Shown: positions 1 through 12,700 of the stretch, piece after piece | Layout of the letters: each line of letters begins with the position of its first letter | How positions within the stretch are numbered: position 1 is the first letter of the stretch | Source of the DNA: Acanthamoeba sp. SK_2022b | Taxonomy: Eukaryota; Discosea; Longamoebia; Acanthamoebidae | NCBI GenBank assembly: GCA_027943245.1 | Contig: JANDJZ010000065.1 | Location: forward strand, 62,001-126,000 | Length of the DNA stretch: 64,000 bases | Reading direction: 5' to 3' | Program-made: the position numbers and the translations under genes | Notes under the pieces: model-generated | Told to the model about the DNA's origin: nothing | What the model saw: only the letters and a program-made list of their open reading frames with translations | The model's database searches: none

Positions 1-3000
1 GCGATCAACCGGCAGCTAGCACTAGTGCGGGGGGGAAGGAGAGGCAGACCTCCCCTCAGCCGGGCTGTACCGAGCCACCAACTAGTGCCGCGAGGAGGAA
101 ACAGTCGTTCCGCACTGTGAGCGTCGTCGAGGAACGGTCCAAGGCGCGTCAGCTTCTACGCACAGGCTCCGAGAACCTAAAGTACATCCCCGCACTGCCC
201 TGCTTGCTCGTTCCCTTACCCCTTTTGAACTGACCTTCAAGCGACCGCGCCGCCTGTTTGGCAAGGCGCGAGTCGTCGATGGAAGAGCTGGTGGAGCGGG
301 GCCTCTGTCGGTCCAGCTTTCACCCCGCCGTTCAGCGGGAAGACTCTCTCGAGAGGTGCTCCCCTCCTCGCACACTGCGTCCCCTGCTCGCGCGAACTCA
401 TGCGTGTCGTATGGGCAGTGAATTGAAGCAGCTTATGGAGGCCAACTTCCTACACCACATCACCTCTTACAAGCCACCGGCGGGTCAATCGCCAGGCGCG
501 GTCAAGAAGGACAGGAAGAAGGGCCGGTCGAGCAAGAGCAATAAGAGCGGACGGGACTGCGAGCCGAACGGGCTACATTACTACAACTCCACCGAAGCGA
601 ACCTATGGGATGAGGTCGGCTCGCTCGAGGGCAAGACCACGGACTCGCGGGCCGGGTCCAAAAAGGCGCAGGCCAAGCGGGAACGCGAGGCGGCTAAGGC
701 GCGGCGCAAGCTGTCTGGCGAGACCAAGAAGAAGGAGAAGGAGGAGAAAAAGAGGGAGCGGCGTAGCCGTAGCAGGAGCGGAGGGAAGGCCAGTGAGACT
801 GTACAGGAGAGTGGCGGGGAGGAGGGAACCGACGCATGTCAAAAGCCGGGCCGCATAGCCTCCATCCGGCGGCTTAAGCTCTTCAATCTACGCGGCGCCA
901 CCAATGTCGATGGTACGCCGCTCCGCTCGTTACTTTCTTTCTTGGCCTGAGCAACACTCACTGGTGAAGGTGGATGGCATGGGCAGTCTTCATCGAGCGA
1001 TTCGGTGGCGGCAAAAGGTACGCCTTCCACGCACACCATTCCGCCCTGCATGCGCTCACACACTCCAACAGGACACACCACACCTCGAACGGGAGCTCAC
1101 CCGCGGCATCACCCAGCTCGACGCCCGTCATGTATCGATCCTTGGAGGGGGATGACCTTGAAGACCTCCGACCCCCACCCTCTCTCACTCCTATCTCCTC
1201 ACGCATCCTCCCGTCGTCGGCCCTGGCGTCTCCCACGACCAGCGGAATTCTGGCCGTCAGCGACACCCTCTCCAACAATATCCGTCACAACAACAACAAC
1301 AACAGTAACAGCACTCTTACTAGTAGTAGCAACAGCAGCAGCACCAACAAGAGCGAGTCCGAGATGCAAGATCCGCTGACGAGCTCGGCGTCATCCTCTG
1401 CGTCGAGGCCTCCACCAAAGCTGCGCGTGGGGAGCTTGCGGGTCAATCAGCAGGTGGCCAAGGAGAAGCACAAGGACTCGTCGCTTACCGAAGCGGCCAG
1501 CGTGTCGTTGAAGCGCGCCAAGTCTGCGCGCCAATCCACGAACGGGGCGGTCTCGAAGGAGTCCTCCGGCTCAAGTCCCGCGATCAAGGTGAAGCGGCTG
1601 GAGAAGTCGGCATCAGTTTCCGTGAGCGTCACCCCATACACCAAGCGAGGCAGCGCGGGGCGTCGAGCTCGGATGATAGTCACACCTGGAATTAGCAGCG
1701 CTACAGCGACAACGCCGACTGCCACCACTGCTACGGCTGCGGCTCACGAAGAAGTCAACGACAACGAGTCTGGGCGTCACCAACAGAGCAAGCCTGCGGA
1801 ACTGGGGAAGCGGCCACGCGCCTCACCACCTCCCGTCAACGGCAACAACAGCGTCGGGGCGACTGGTGGCTCCTCCGCTGCGGGCTCAGCTGCTTCTCCC
1901 CTGTCATCCCCAGTGCCGAGGCCTTCCTCTACTCTGTACGCACAACCGCTCCTCCTCCTTGCTCGTGGACCGTCTGCCTCTCCTTTTAACGCTCGCGCGG
2001 GCAATCGTGCCACATGAATCGCCAGGTGGACGCAAGGAGCGGTGTCATCATCACCCACACCGTGGAACGGGTTTCTCAAAGGCTCCAAGATCCAGGTGTA
2101 CCCACAGTCGCCTGCTTCGGCTCCGCCCACGGCCACAACACTGCTCAGCGTTCCCACCCCGCCTGGTTAGTTAGCGCCTCGCCTCTTCTCCCACCCGCCA
2201 GTCTTGCGTTGCAGTATTCCTGACGACTCACCCTTACCCTTCCCGCGGCTGAAGTTAAGGGGGAACGGAGACCCGACTACCGTACGACCGATTCACGCAC
2301 ATTCGCAGCCGCGTCGCCAGCCGCCACGGCCTGTCTTATCAAAAGCGTGTGTTGTATTGTGTGCACAGATGACAAGAACGACACGGCAGTCTACAGCAAG
2401 CTCTCACTGGAGCCCGTGCCGTCGGTCAGGGGGAAGTCTTTACCGCAGGCCTCTGGTACCACTACCCCCTTACCATCATCTCTGTAGCTCATCTCCGTAT
2501 GACTCCCCTTTCTTTATCTTACTCAGCGACGACCGAGAACGAACTGGACGAGCCTGTGCCTGATGCGCTGATCGACTCCAGTCCCACACCCTCGCCTCGT
2601 CTTGTTACTCCCTCTAATTGTACGCAGTGCCCCTCAGTGTGCATACGAACTTTGCCTAATCTCTACTTCCCTTGTTACTTGTCTGCCCGTCGCAGCTCCT
2701 CTGAGCTTGAGTGGGTCGAGGTGGTTCATGCGGAGGAACACCGATCCCTCTCCTCCACTACCTCACCTCCGTCTGACGTCGCCCTACTTCGAAATTTCTC
2801 GCGTACCTTTCCCAACACATGGCTCCCCAGCCTCCCCCTCTCATCACCCCCCCACCTCCCACTTTTATGACCGCCGTCTGTGTAGGTGAGCCTTGGCTTG
2901 TCGTCCCTCACGACGGTGATGGAGGGCTACCTGCTGAAGCGCAACAACCGTGGGCGGTGGAAGCGAAGGTGGATGGTCCTCAGCAATACGCACTTCTACG

Positions 3001-5882
3001 GCTTCAGGAGCCCGCAGGACCCGTTCTGTTCGCTGGTCATCGACCTTATGTTCTCGTCAGTCAGACCCCTCAACATGGCCAGCAGGTGCCCACGCCCACC
3101 TCTCCCTTTCTCATTTGCCTGTCAGCTGCGTGTCTAACCAACACAAACCACAGGCACGGTTTCGAGTTGATCACGATGGACAAGAACTACGCGTTCGATG
3201 TGCTCACGCGCGAAGCACTCGAAGCGTGGACCATTGCCATCCAGCAGGTGTGCGCCGCTCTGCTCAAGAAGAATATCACCAAGAACGGAGTCACCGACAC
3301 CAGCGAATCTGTACGCCATCGCCCTCCTACACGCTCTTGTTGTTGGTTGATGACCCACCCATACCACCCACGCTATACACACTGCCTTGAATCGCACAGG
3401 ATGGCTCATGGTCAGACTCAAAATCGTGTCGCATGGCCCTGCTCAAGATACGCAAGGAGGAATGCAACGCGCTGTGCGCGGATTGCAACACCAGAGGTAC
3501 TCTAAGGCCGTTCATCTCCGCTCCCCAGAAGCTGAACCTACCATCCACTTCTTTCTTTCCCATCCCACTCTCTTTCGAGCAGATCCGGACTGGGTGCTGA
3601 TGGACCTGGGGGCCTTCATCTGCATCGAGTGCGCCGCAGTGCACCGGCGCCTAGAGTCCACTATTTCCCAGGTGCGCTCCGTCTATCTCGACGCCTGGGA
3701 AGCGCAGCAGGTCGAGGTGCGCCCCCGCCCTGTGGTGTCGCCTCCTTTCAGCACGCAACTCGTTTCTATGCGTATAGACCCGGGTTCATCGCGCATGTGG
3801 CGGCGACGGCGGTGCAGTTTTTGAAGCAGAACGGGAACCTCAAGGTGAACATGTGGTGGGAGGGGCGGAGGATGGAGGGCGCCAAGAAGCCCGCCCCGCC
3901 GTTAATCAGCGACACCGAGCGGGAGAAATACATCCGCCTCAAGTACGAGAAGAAGTTCTTTACCAAGGACTGCCTCGTGCTCAGTGTCGAAGAGGCCCTC
4001 GCCTCGGACGACACCAAGCACAAGGCCGTACGTCTGCCCCAATCGCCTGATGGAAGAAGGCTGGAGTTCCACTCGCTCACTGTGTCGGTGCCCGATCGCA
4101 GGCGCGGCTACAGGAGGTGAAGGGCCTCATTCTGACGCTGGTGCGCGAGGACGAGGAGTTCCGAAACGAGCTCAGGTCTCTCCTGATGCTACCGGTCCCC
4201 GTAGGCGCATCGTCGTCCCCGTCCAAGCCGTCGTCGCCCTCGCCGGTCGGCGGGACGGGCGATGACGCTCAACAAGCGGAGAATGACGCGCTGGTGCCAG
4301 CATCGAGGGCCGAGGCCTTACCTCTAGCCAGGGAGAAGCGGCCCAACATCGTCAGCATCAACAGCACCCGCGATGAAGCGCAGCAGGCGCCCTCGTCAGT
4401 GCACAAGGTGACCGAGGAGAAGGCGATCACGAGGAAAGGCACAGCAGAGCACCGGCAGCATCATCAGAAGGCCGAGGATAAGGTACCGGCTGAGGCAACG
4501 GAGACGGACGCCGTGACGGGCCCATCGCACACGGGGGCGGAGGTGACGGACGACGGCGGAGCAGAGACACCCAAGAGGAAACGGACCAGCAAGAGGCGAG
4601 ACAAAGAAAAGGAGAGGGAGAGGGACGATAAAAAGAGCAGCAAGGCCAAGGCCACGACTAAGAAGAAGCGGAGCAGCAAGAGGCGGGACAAGGAGAGGGA
4701 CAGGGAGAGAGACAAGGAAAGAGACAAGGAGAGGATCAAGGAAAGGAACAGGGAAAGGAACAAGGATAGGGACAAGGAGAAGGAGAGGGACAAGGAGAAG
4801 GAGAGGGACAGGAACAAGGACAGGGACGAAAAGATCAAGAAGACGACGAAGAGGATAAAGGAAAATACCATCGACAAGAGGGAGGAGAAGATAAACGTCG
4901 AGGAGCTTAGCGATAGAGAGGTGGCCAAAAGGGGATCGGACGTCACGTATGAGAACGAGAACGAGAACGAGAACGAGAACGCCGATACCGACGTCGCCAG
5001 CGAGATCAGCGTCACGACCCAAAACGAGGAGGAGCACATGTCGGAGCGCGATCTCAGCCACTACCGTCGGCTGGAGGAGCAGGTGAGCTACACGAGCATC
5101 ATCGAGGAACACTACCGCATGCCCACCATGCCGCTCGCCACGTACGTTAACTAGCCCTCCCCAAACACCCCGCTTTGCGATCTGACCAGTCCTCACTCCC
5201 GGGATCTGCCGCCAGTCGGCCTTTGGCCATGCCCGGAGCGTCTATGGCTGGAGTGCATTCTCCCAAGCTCTCCAGCTTGTACGTGTGTCACTTGCCCCAC
5301 TCCTGGTTGGACACATTACGGGCTCACCTCGCATTCTCGCGCAGGTTCGACGCCGAGCGCTCGCTGTCGACGAGGCGAGGCGAGAGCTCCAGCCCGCACT
5401 TCCGTGTGGCCCAGAGCACGCCGCAGACGCCCTCCAAGGTCGAGGCAGAGGACGAGCGCGAAGTCCTTCGCGGCCAGCGTAAACCCGGCGAGGACACCTT
5501 GGGGCGTAACAGCAGCCGCAGCGAAGGCACCGGCGCCAGAGAGAGCCCTCGCTCTTCGTTGAGTGTGGCCCTCGTCCCAGCACCTCCGAGCCCCTCTCCC
5601 GCGGCTCCCGGCTCGTCGCTCTCGCCCCCTTTGGCCGCGCTCTCGCTGTTCTCTGGCGGCGGGTCGTCCGCGCCGTCGCCTTCCATGAGGCACAAGCTCA
5701 GGAAGGGGTTTGGCGGAGGCAGCAAGAACGTGACGCCGGTCAAGGACCAGCACAGCCAGATTAGCGACAACGGGGCGAGCGGCGCATCGGACACCGGCCT
5801 TGTACAGAAGATGAGTAAGAAGATGAGCGGCATGCTGCCCACTCATCGACGGCGCCGCCTACGCGCCGACACCCCCGAATGA
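1..5882 (+). CDS. PH-ArfGAP domain protein, 5' end outside window
   Basis: Predicted GTPase-activating protein for ARF-family GTPases, acting at membranes. An open frame runs from base 3, so the start lies upstream. The first 2 kb encodes Ser/Thr/Asn-rich, probably disordered sequence in several exons. A PH domain follows at about 2915-3260, from MEGYLLKRNNRGRWKRRW to a typical last helix with WTIAIQQ. The ArfGAP domain is at about 3430-4080: splicing at 3497 gives a zinc finger CADC-(16 residues)-CIEC, the exact CX2CX16CX2C spacing, followed by the arginine-finger region AAVHRRLES. The tail (4560-4990) is a long alternating K/R/D/E stretch, then an ENENENEN run. Two more introns (5150-5196, 5279-5344) join the last exons to the stop at 5880. 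Order PH then ArfGAP resembles ADAP/ACAP-type proteins, but no ankyrin or BAR domain was seen. Domain calls are firm; N-terminal exons are not. Confidence 0.85.
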
Positions 5883-6171
5883 TGGCCGACTGTACATACA
5901 TACATTTCATGGCGTGAACAGCCAACACCTACCCGGATTCCACATTACTGCTAAACGCGCATGGCTGGCGGACGGATATTGTGGTGAGGGGGGTGGGCTG
6001 GGTAGCTGGAGAGATGCGGCGTGCGGCCCTCTGGCTGCGTAGGCGCACACGACCAAAACCTTCTGTGTGGGACCGTGGATCGATTGACTAGTTAGCAACG
6101 CCGCCAGTGATACGGTGGAATGCCCACCAGTGATACTTTGTAATAGGTTCAATTACAAGGGTGGAAAGGGA
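5883..6171. other. convergent intergenic gap
   Basis: This gap holds the 3' ends of the ArfGAP gene (+) and the carrier gene (-). I see no open frame of note, only short AT-richer patches that could serve as polyadenylation regions. Confidence 0.5.
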
Positions 6172-7269
6172 CTAGTCGTCCTCTTCGTCGACGTCGAGGT
6201 TGATGTAAGCCTCGGAGAGGCCATAGATGACGCCTATCCAGAGGGCGTTGCCGGCGAAGGTGAGGAGGTGGGAGCCGAAGCCGCGGTAGAAGCCCGCAAG
6301 GCCCTCGGTCTCCCAGATCGATCGCACGCAGTCGACGAGGCCCAGGTGGCGCAGAGCGGTGACTGGGTCGTCGTCCACGCCGCCCTGGGCCTCTAGCCGC
6401 ATGCGCACGGTAAGGAGGGGGAAGATGAGCGTGTGGACGGCGAAGGAGGCCGCCACCTGGAGCGCGCTCACCGCCGCGGCGTAGTTGAGTTTGGCCCGCA
6501 GGCGCGTCAGGTGAGTTCCCGGCTGGTTGCGGCGGCGGGCGACCCCGCTGGCGGCCTGCTGCTGCGTGAGGAAGCCGTGGTAGGCGTGGCGGAGCGTGCG
6601 GAGGGCGATGTCGGTGAGGCACACCTCGGCCACGCCCGACACCACGTGTGCCGCGAGGCTGCTGAGGTAGAGGCCCGACTTGGCCCACGGGCTGGCGTAG
6701 TGCAGATTGGCCCAGACGCCGTACTCAAGCAAGGGCACGTCGCCGCGCATGAGCACCACCGTGCGGAGGATGGAGAATGGGTGCGACAACACGTTGACGC
6801 ATGCGAACACCGCGCACTTGACCGCCAGGTAGCCCGCGTAGAGGCCCGGCCGCGACCAGACGTCGCCCTCCTCGAAGGCCTCCTTGGTGTGCTTGAAGTC
6901 TGCTCGGTCTTCGGTGGCGTACTCGAGGTATCTCCGGCAGATCGCAGACGCCACGACCTGCCCTAGCTTGTGCTCCACCAACTGATGGACGAGGGTGTAG
7001 AGGGAACCGCGGTTGTACATCAAGTTGAAGGCCGTGTAGCGAGGAGTTGGCAGTTGGGCCGTTCGCTTGAGGGGGCTCGAGTTGCCGCGCCACACCTCGC
7101 GGAACACACCCACCGGGAATGCGCGATCGTTGTCGAGGCGGTCATGGTGGGCCTGAAACCGCACAGTCACTGCGCTCAGCAACCCGGTGAACGGCTGCAA
7201 CGGGAGCAGCATCTCAAAAAGTAGCTTGCTCTGGCCGCGGGACTTGGTTGCCCTCGCGTTGGCGTTCAT
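6172..7269 (-). CDS. SLC25A46-like mitochondrial carrier family protein
   Basis: Single-exon gene, 365 residues. Carrier-type repeats are visible: HPFSILRTVVLMRG in the middle, and FPLLTVRMRLEAQ followed about 25 residues later by IWETEGLAGFYRGFGSHLL near the end. The classical carrier signature is P-x-[D/E]-x-x-[K/R]; here both copies have the proline and the arginine but lack the acidic residue (PFSILR, PLLTVR). That pattern, and the C-terminal block, fit the outer-membrane branch (SLC25A46/Ugo1/MTCH) that acts in mitochondrial dynamics and lipid handling rather than in metabolite exchange. The protein ends in an acidic DVDEEDD. Start is the ATG at 7269, 153 bases from the stop of the next minus-strand gene. 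The SLC25A46 assignment is by remembered similarity and is moderate; carrier superfamily is firm. Confidence 0.75.
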   Translation of the reverse strand: MNANARATKSRGQSKLLFEMLLPLQPFTGLLSAVTVRFQAHHDRLDNDRAFPVGVFREVWRGNSSPLKRTAQLPTPRYTAFNLMYNRGSLYTLVHQLVEHKLGQVVASAICRRYLEYATEDRADFKHTKEAFEEGDVWSRPGLYAGYLAVKCAVFACVNVLSHPFSILRTVVLMRGDVPLLEYGVWANLHYASPWAKSGLYLSSLAAHVVSGVAEVCLTDIALRTLRHAYHGFLTQQQAASGVARRRNQPGTHLTRLRAKLNYAAAVSALQVAASFAVHTLIFPLLTVRMRLEAQGGVDDDPVTALRHLGLVDCVRSIWETEGLAGFYRGFGSHLLTFAGNALWIGVIYGLSEAYINLDVDEEDD

Positions 7270-7422
7270 CTTGTTGGGATCTTATTCTTACAAGATGTGT
7301 TTTCTTTATGAAAAGAAATGAAGGAAAAGGCGAAAAAGAAAGGGAGCAACAATTACAAAAATAAAAAAAGAGCTCTTCTGTGGCTCATCACCTGCAACCA
7401 GCCATACAACCTTTACCCTCTC

Positions 7423-9626
7423 CAGTGTTGGATCAGCGTTTTCACGAAATCCTGTGCCAGTTGAGCGTTCTCTAGCGATACCTGATGTTTGGTAAACACC
7501 GACTGAGTAACAGAACGCATATCGCCAATTTTGCAGGAGGAAGAACCTCGGCGTCGGGAGCGCGAAGAAGGTTGGGGCCAAAGATGGTCGCAAGGTTGGC
7601 GAGGTTCATCTTTGTTCTCGACTCCACCTCGGGGTCCAGGAAGCCTCGAAGGAAGTCGATGAGGTAGAGCAGGGTCTTTTTGTTGAGAGGAGGCAGCTTG
7701 CTATTTACAACCTGCAACGTAGGCCGCACGGTGTCTGCCACAGCTAGACACTTGGGCCTACACAAGTCGACCATCGTCAAGTACAGCATCGTTAGTATGC
7801 AGGTCCCTAAACAGAGGCGCCTGGGAGACGTACTGGAGCTCAAAGGGTATAAGGGGATCGGGTAGCTCGCGCAGCCAGATCTTGAGCAAGTTCGCCAAAT
7901 CGTGTGGGTTAGGCGTCTCCAGAGTGTATCGGTTACATTCTAGCTCGACCTTGAGATCGTTGGTCTTCTTTGGGTCTCCCTTCACCCTACGGCCTTACGG
8001 CGTGAGAGATAGTGCGTACACTTGGAAGAAGACCGGGCCCATACCTAAATATCCCAAGGGCAGAGTGGCCGTTGAGTCTGATAATTCCTTCGCACAAGTG
8101 AACGACAATCTGAGGCACTTCCAGGTCGATTCCATGTTCCTTCTGCCACTCGACGACCTCTTCCAACGTGACGCCAAACGGCGTTCCGCAAAAGGGGGCC
8201 TCCTGCTCGGCACAAAAAAGGAAGGAGATGTGAGCGCACATCTCCTTGATTGGTGGCTACTTGATCTGCAGCGTGCCCGAATCAGTTCTATCTCATAGGC
8301 CGACGGTAATCGAGCGCTCGGTGGAGCCTCGCATATAAGATCCAGCTTTCGCACGCAGAAGCGAGCGAAGGCGGCTTGTCGCGTGTCCGGCAGCTTTGTG
8401 TGTTCCCACAGGTGCTTGCGCAGCCACTCTTCAAAATTGCGCGTGGGTGGAAAGGTAACACAGCAGACGGTCATGAGCTCCCACCCTTTGTAGAGCACAT
8501 CGCTGTCCTCGGAATGAACCATAATGATCCAGCGATATCAGGCTTTCATTAGCGAGTCTAATGAAGCGAGGTGCAAGATGCTACGCACGTGGATGGAGTT
8601 TGGCAAGTTTGTTTGCATAACTGGCAGTAAATCTCATCGCGTATCTGTCCCTCTCGCAGCGCCTCTTGCAGTATATCTCTGATCGTAGTAATCTCCTCAG
8701 ATGGTTTGAGGGGCTTCTTGAGGCCTTGATAGGTTAGGATCAGTGCACGTGGTCAAGGATAACCTACACTGGGGCATCATGAAGCAGAGATAAGAGGGAT
8801 AACAAAGGTAGGAAGGGATTCAGGATATGTTGAAACATTTTGATGGCAATGAAATGGAGCTCTGGTTTGTTCCTTAGGTCGAGCAGAGGACCATCCATGT
8901 CTTTCTGCACACAGCGGTGAGAATTGTCTCTGAGCCATCACATGGCGAGGCGTACCTTTTGAAAGGTGAGAAGTTCCTTGAACGGCACCTGCCTCTTGAA
9001 GATGCCCTTCTTGCGAGTCTTAAAGTATTTGCGAGCGTAGCCCTCGAGCTGGAATTTGGTGATGTCTCCCCGGACGTCTTTGGGCAGACTGGGGGCTGGC
9101 GACGTTGAAGCGGCGCCAGCAGTGGGGGTGGGGCAGGTATAGTTGGTGGTAGAGGTAGAGATATTCCTGTCGAAGAAGCCACGGGAGTTACGGGCAGCAG
9201 CAGAGGGAGCACCGCCGGCTGTAGCTGCAATGCTTCCGGCGCTGCGAGGAGAAGGGATAGGGGGATGGAAAACTGGAGTGTCTTGTGATAGGTATAACGC
9301 GCCCCCACTGAGTGGAGGAGGTAGAGGAGCGGTATGCCAGTCGTCGCCGATGGGGGGCTCGTCCTTGACTCGTCGTGGACTATCAGAGGTTTTCGTCTTT
9401 GCATCTTTTTTCTTTGGGGAGGATGAACGAGAGGAGGGAGAGTGAGCTGGATCGGCGGAGGGGGGGGGGAGTTACAGCAGTATTGGGGAACCTTGCGCGA
9501 TAGATTGCGTATACTGGCCACCTTCCCCAGAAGCCCATGCGAGGCTGTGCGCTCGGTGTTTCCATTACTGGAAGGCGGAGCCGCGTCCCCTGACTTGGAG
9601 GGGAAACTACTTCTCCTTTCCTTCAT
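7423..9626 (-). CDS. MyTH4-RhoGAP domain protein (ARHGAP39-like)
   Basis: Predicted Rho-family GTPase-activating protein. The N-terminal part from the ATG at 9626 is Ser/Pro-rich and disordered. A MyTH4 domain occupies about 8990-8300: FKELLTFQKDMDGPLLDLRN, then RDEIYCQLCKQT, then GWELMTVCCVTFPPTRNFEEWL, joined over several short introns. The RhoGAP domain follows (about 8250-7430): GTPFGVTLEEV, VVHLCEGIIRLNG, IWLRELPDPLIPF, and MNLANLATIFGPNLLRAPDAE. Splicing a 44-base intron at about 7544-7501 gives a final exon SVFTKHQVSLENAQLAQDF...WRG with the stop at 7423, a better family match than reading straight through. MyTH4 next to RhoGAP is the ARHGAP39/Vilse arrangement, linked to microtubule and actin control; no WW domains were seen. 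The catalytic arginine should lie in the GIFR block at about 8050, before a splice site. Confidence 0.85.
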
Positions 9627-9780
9627 CTTCTTGGTCTGCGTTTCTGGCCTAGAAAGTAGCAGCTGATATGAGGGGTATCCTCTGAGATTTTTTCGAGAGA
9701 GGCCACAGCTCAAAAAAGGACATGCAGACGGAAACGCGAAAAAGCCAATTTATCGTTGTGGCCAAACTCGATTGGCCATA

Positions 9781-12700
9781 TCATCTTCCTCGTCTGCGTT
9801 TGCTCCGTGCGGTCTCGGTGCTGGCAGAGCTGGCAGATCGGCGGGGCGGCTTCCGAGGTCTCTTCGCTGATGGGGACGGCGTGGCCCTTTGCTTCCGCTT
9901 CCGTCCCGCCCAGTAGTTACGATTGCGTTGCGCAGGCAGGTTTCTCGCGGAGCCGCAGTAGCACTGCCACGCGGCATGGCCGGATTTACCGCAGCTGTGG
10001 CACACATCCACGCTTTCGGCACGCACTACCGGAGCAGGAGCGGTAGCGACCACAGGCGCCTCCGGGATTCGCTGTCGTTTGTTCGCATGGGCTTGGTGGC
10101 TCGTGGGCGAGAGTGCAAGATCATCGTGCATCTGCGTGCAACGACCTGCACGCCACAATGGCGATGTATCGAGGGGAGCCTTCCTCTTGGTATGACCAGC
10201 CTGGAAGTCCTGCGAGGTGTAGTTCGTTGGGGTATTGCTGTTCACGAATTGATGAAAGAGCTCCTGAAGGATGTTCGTTGTAAATTGACGAGAAAAGCGC
10301 CAATATATACAACGAGGAAGGCTTAGGCTTACCAGAACGCGAGGTGAGATCCATGGATTCCGGGCAATGCGCTCCTCCTTAGCCAAAGACATGAACTCTC
10401 GGAGTGGTGCTGCTGCAAGGGCGAGCTGAGCCGTAAACGGCGTCATCATCGGGCATCGGGCGAGGAACAATTCGTGCTGTAAGTTGGCGGGCGTGTGAGT
10501 TGGTATCGAGGGGACTACTACTAGTACTGGGATCAATACGTACTTGAGTTTCCTCAGAGAGCAGCCACCCTTCTCGATCGCTCCAACAACTGAAGGACTA
10601 CCGTATCGGAGAGTGAGATTTCAACGAGGACAGTCCGCCTGAGGGGCTTACCTTTTTCCATGCTTCGCTTTGAAGAGCGGTATCCTCAACCGCAACGCGA
10701 ACGATCGATGCGGTGTCCTCCTCAGTGAAGGCGTAGCGGATGACCACCTGCGGCGAGGAGTTGGCGAAGCGAGCCGTCAGCTGCCGCAGGAACTGGGTGG
10801 GAACAGGACTGTGCGTCGGATTAGTGTAGGTAGATGCACAACTGGTAGGTATGCGAACTTACCTCGCCTCGTCCAAGGTAAAGATGAACCAACACAATTC
10901 GAACGAGACTAAAGCCAGAATCCGGTTGGCCAGAGCCCAAGCTGCTTCGTCGGACGAGAACATAGTAACTGGGCGGATGACCATACAGACCCTATCGTCG
11001 AAGATCATGTCTATCGGATCGGGCAAAGTTCGTTCAATTAGCGCGATGCGCTGCTTCGCCAGGCTTCTCACAAAGGAGTGCTGCTGCAGAAACCCCTCGC
11101 TTGCAATAATAGTGACTGCCTGTAGCTCGATCGCCGCTCGCGTGAGCTCAGTGGCGACGGAAGACAAGCCTATCGCCACACATTTCCATAAGGTCACGGT
11201 TTGGCCGTTTGCGTACGCATGTTGAATGTACGCCGATTGACCGTACCTTGCAGTGCATCTTCTGGCCATTTGCGGGCATAAATGTCTCGAAGTGAAATGG
11301 GAGAACTGTCTCCGCTGTGTTGTAGGCCATGAAAGTGTTCTCTGTATCGCAGTAAGAGATTAGAGGAAGGTGCTTTCAATGAGGTTGGTGGCGTACCTTA
11401 CAACGTGGCACCAGGCACTTACATATTCATCGTTGGTGGCGTGCCCTGGCCACATGGGAACGATGCACGCTTCTTCAATTTGCTGATTGGACAAAAGCGC
11501 TTGCAGTTCGAGGGATTCGATGAATGGGGAATTGCTGTCGTAGACAACGAGCAAGGTGAACGCCTCCCACGGGAAATTCATGCCGACGGCATCTTTCGTT
11601 GCTATCCAGCAGTCCACTCCGGAATGGCTGAGACAGTCACTGAAAGGAGGATGTCTTAGCACTTGCGAGCCCCAAGTGCGAATCCAAGAGTTGTGGCGTA
11701 CACTACGTCATTATCTCCAATCTCGGAGGGGCGACCAGCCTGCGCCTCTTGTATGGCTTGCACCATGCTTGGGATGACAACGTGTTGATCAACGACAATA
11801 ATCGCCTGTTTTTGGGCGCTTTCAGCAAAAGCATACGCCATGATGTTGGTGTGTACCTTGAATGGCTTTCCCGAATAGCGCGGAGCGCTTGCCGCGTCTT
11901 GTAGCACGCTACAAAGCTTGCCAAACCCCGGGTGTTCCAGCAAGAGGCCCGCCTCTACTTCTCCTGCCAACATTTCCAGCTCTCCCATAAAGGTGGCAAG
12001 TTCTTCTGTAGTAGTGCCGGCGACCGTTCAGTTGCTTGTCAAAATCTCTCATAGAAAGGAACAAGGTAACCTTGGCAGAGTGGGCGTTGGCCCCTCATTA
12101 TGTTGGTGTGTAGTTGATCACGAGCAAGCAGGATGCCACCAGTCTTAAGACGCTCGACCGTGGATGTGAGAGCAAGCAGCGTGTGAAACACAGCTTCGAT
12201 TTCTGCAAGCAGACGTTTTCAGATATGAAACTCTGTTACCTTCACCAATGAGCGTACCGTCTGCTGGCTCACTGCTCGGTGTTCGGTTCCGATCGCATGC
12301 AAGCTCTTGGTCTGTGCAGAGCCTGAAACAAAGAGAATCATGAATGAGGCACGTGTCGAGCCTCTTAAAAAGCAAGTAGTACCTTAACGATGCCATGGCG
12401 ATGGCAGAGGGAAGGCTGAGGTTGGGGCGCTGAGCCTTAGCCATAAGCAAAAGTTGATGTTGTTTCTCCTCAGCCATTTGTATTAGGATAGCAGTCGATC
12501 CTGAGTGCCGGCCATAAGCGAAAGCGGTGGTCTTCTTGGGCTCGGGAGGGTTTACCCGAGACCGCGACTTGCCAAGTACGCTTCGATTGCAGATGGTGTG
12601 CAATATCCGGATCGTCAAGTGCACGGTAGACGATCTGCTCGAGAGGTAGTGTTGCAACGAGAGCTGATATTTGCTTCGTTGCTGTGCTTGGCGAAGAGGA

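Noticed and set aside
4396..5196. Minus-strand Leu/Val/Pro-rich frames that look like membrane proteins
   Set aside because: Antisense of the charged K/R/D/E repeat always reads as Leu/Ser/Phe-rich; not a transporter.
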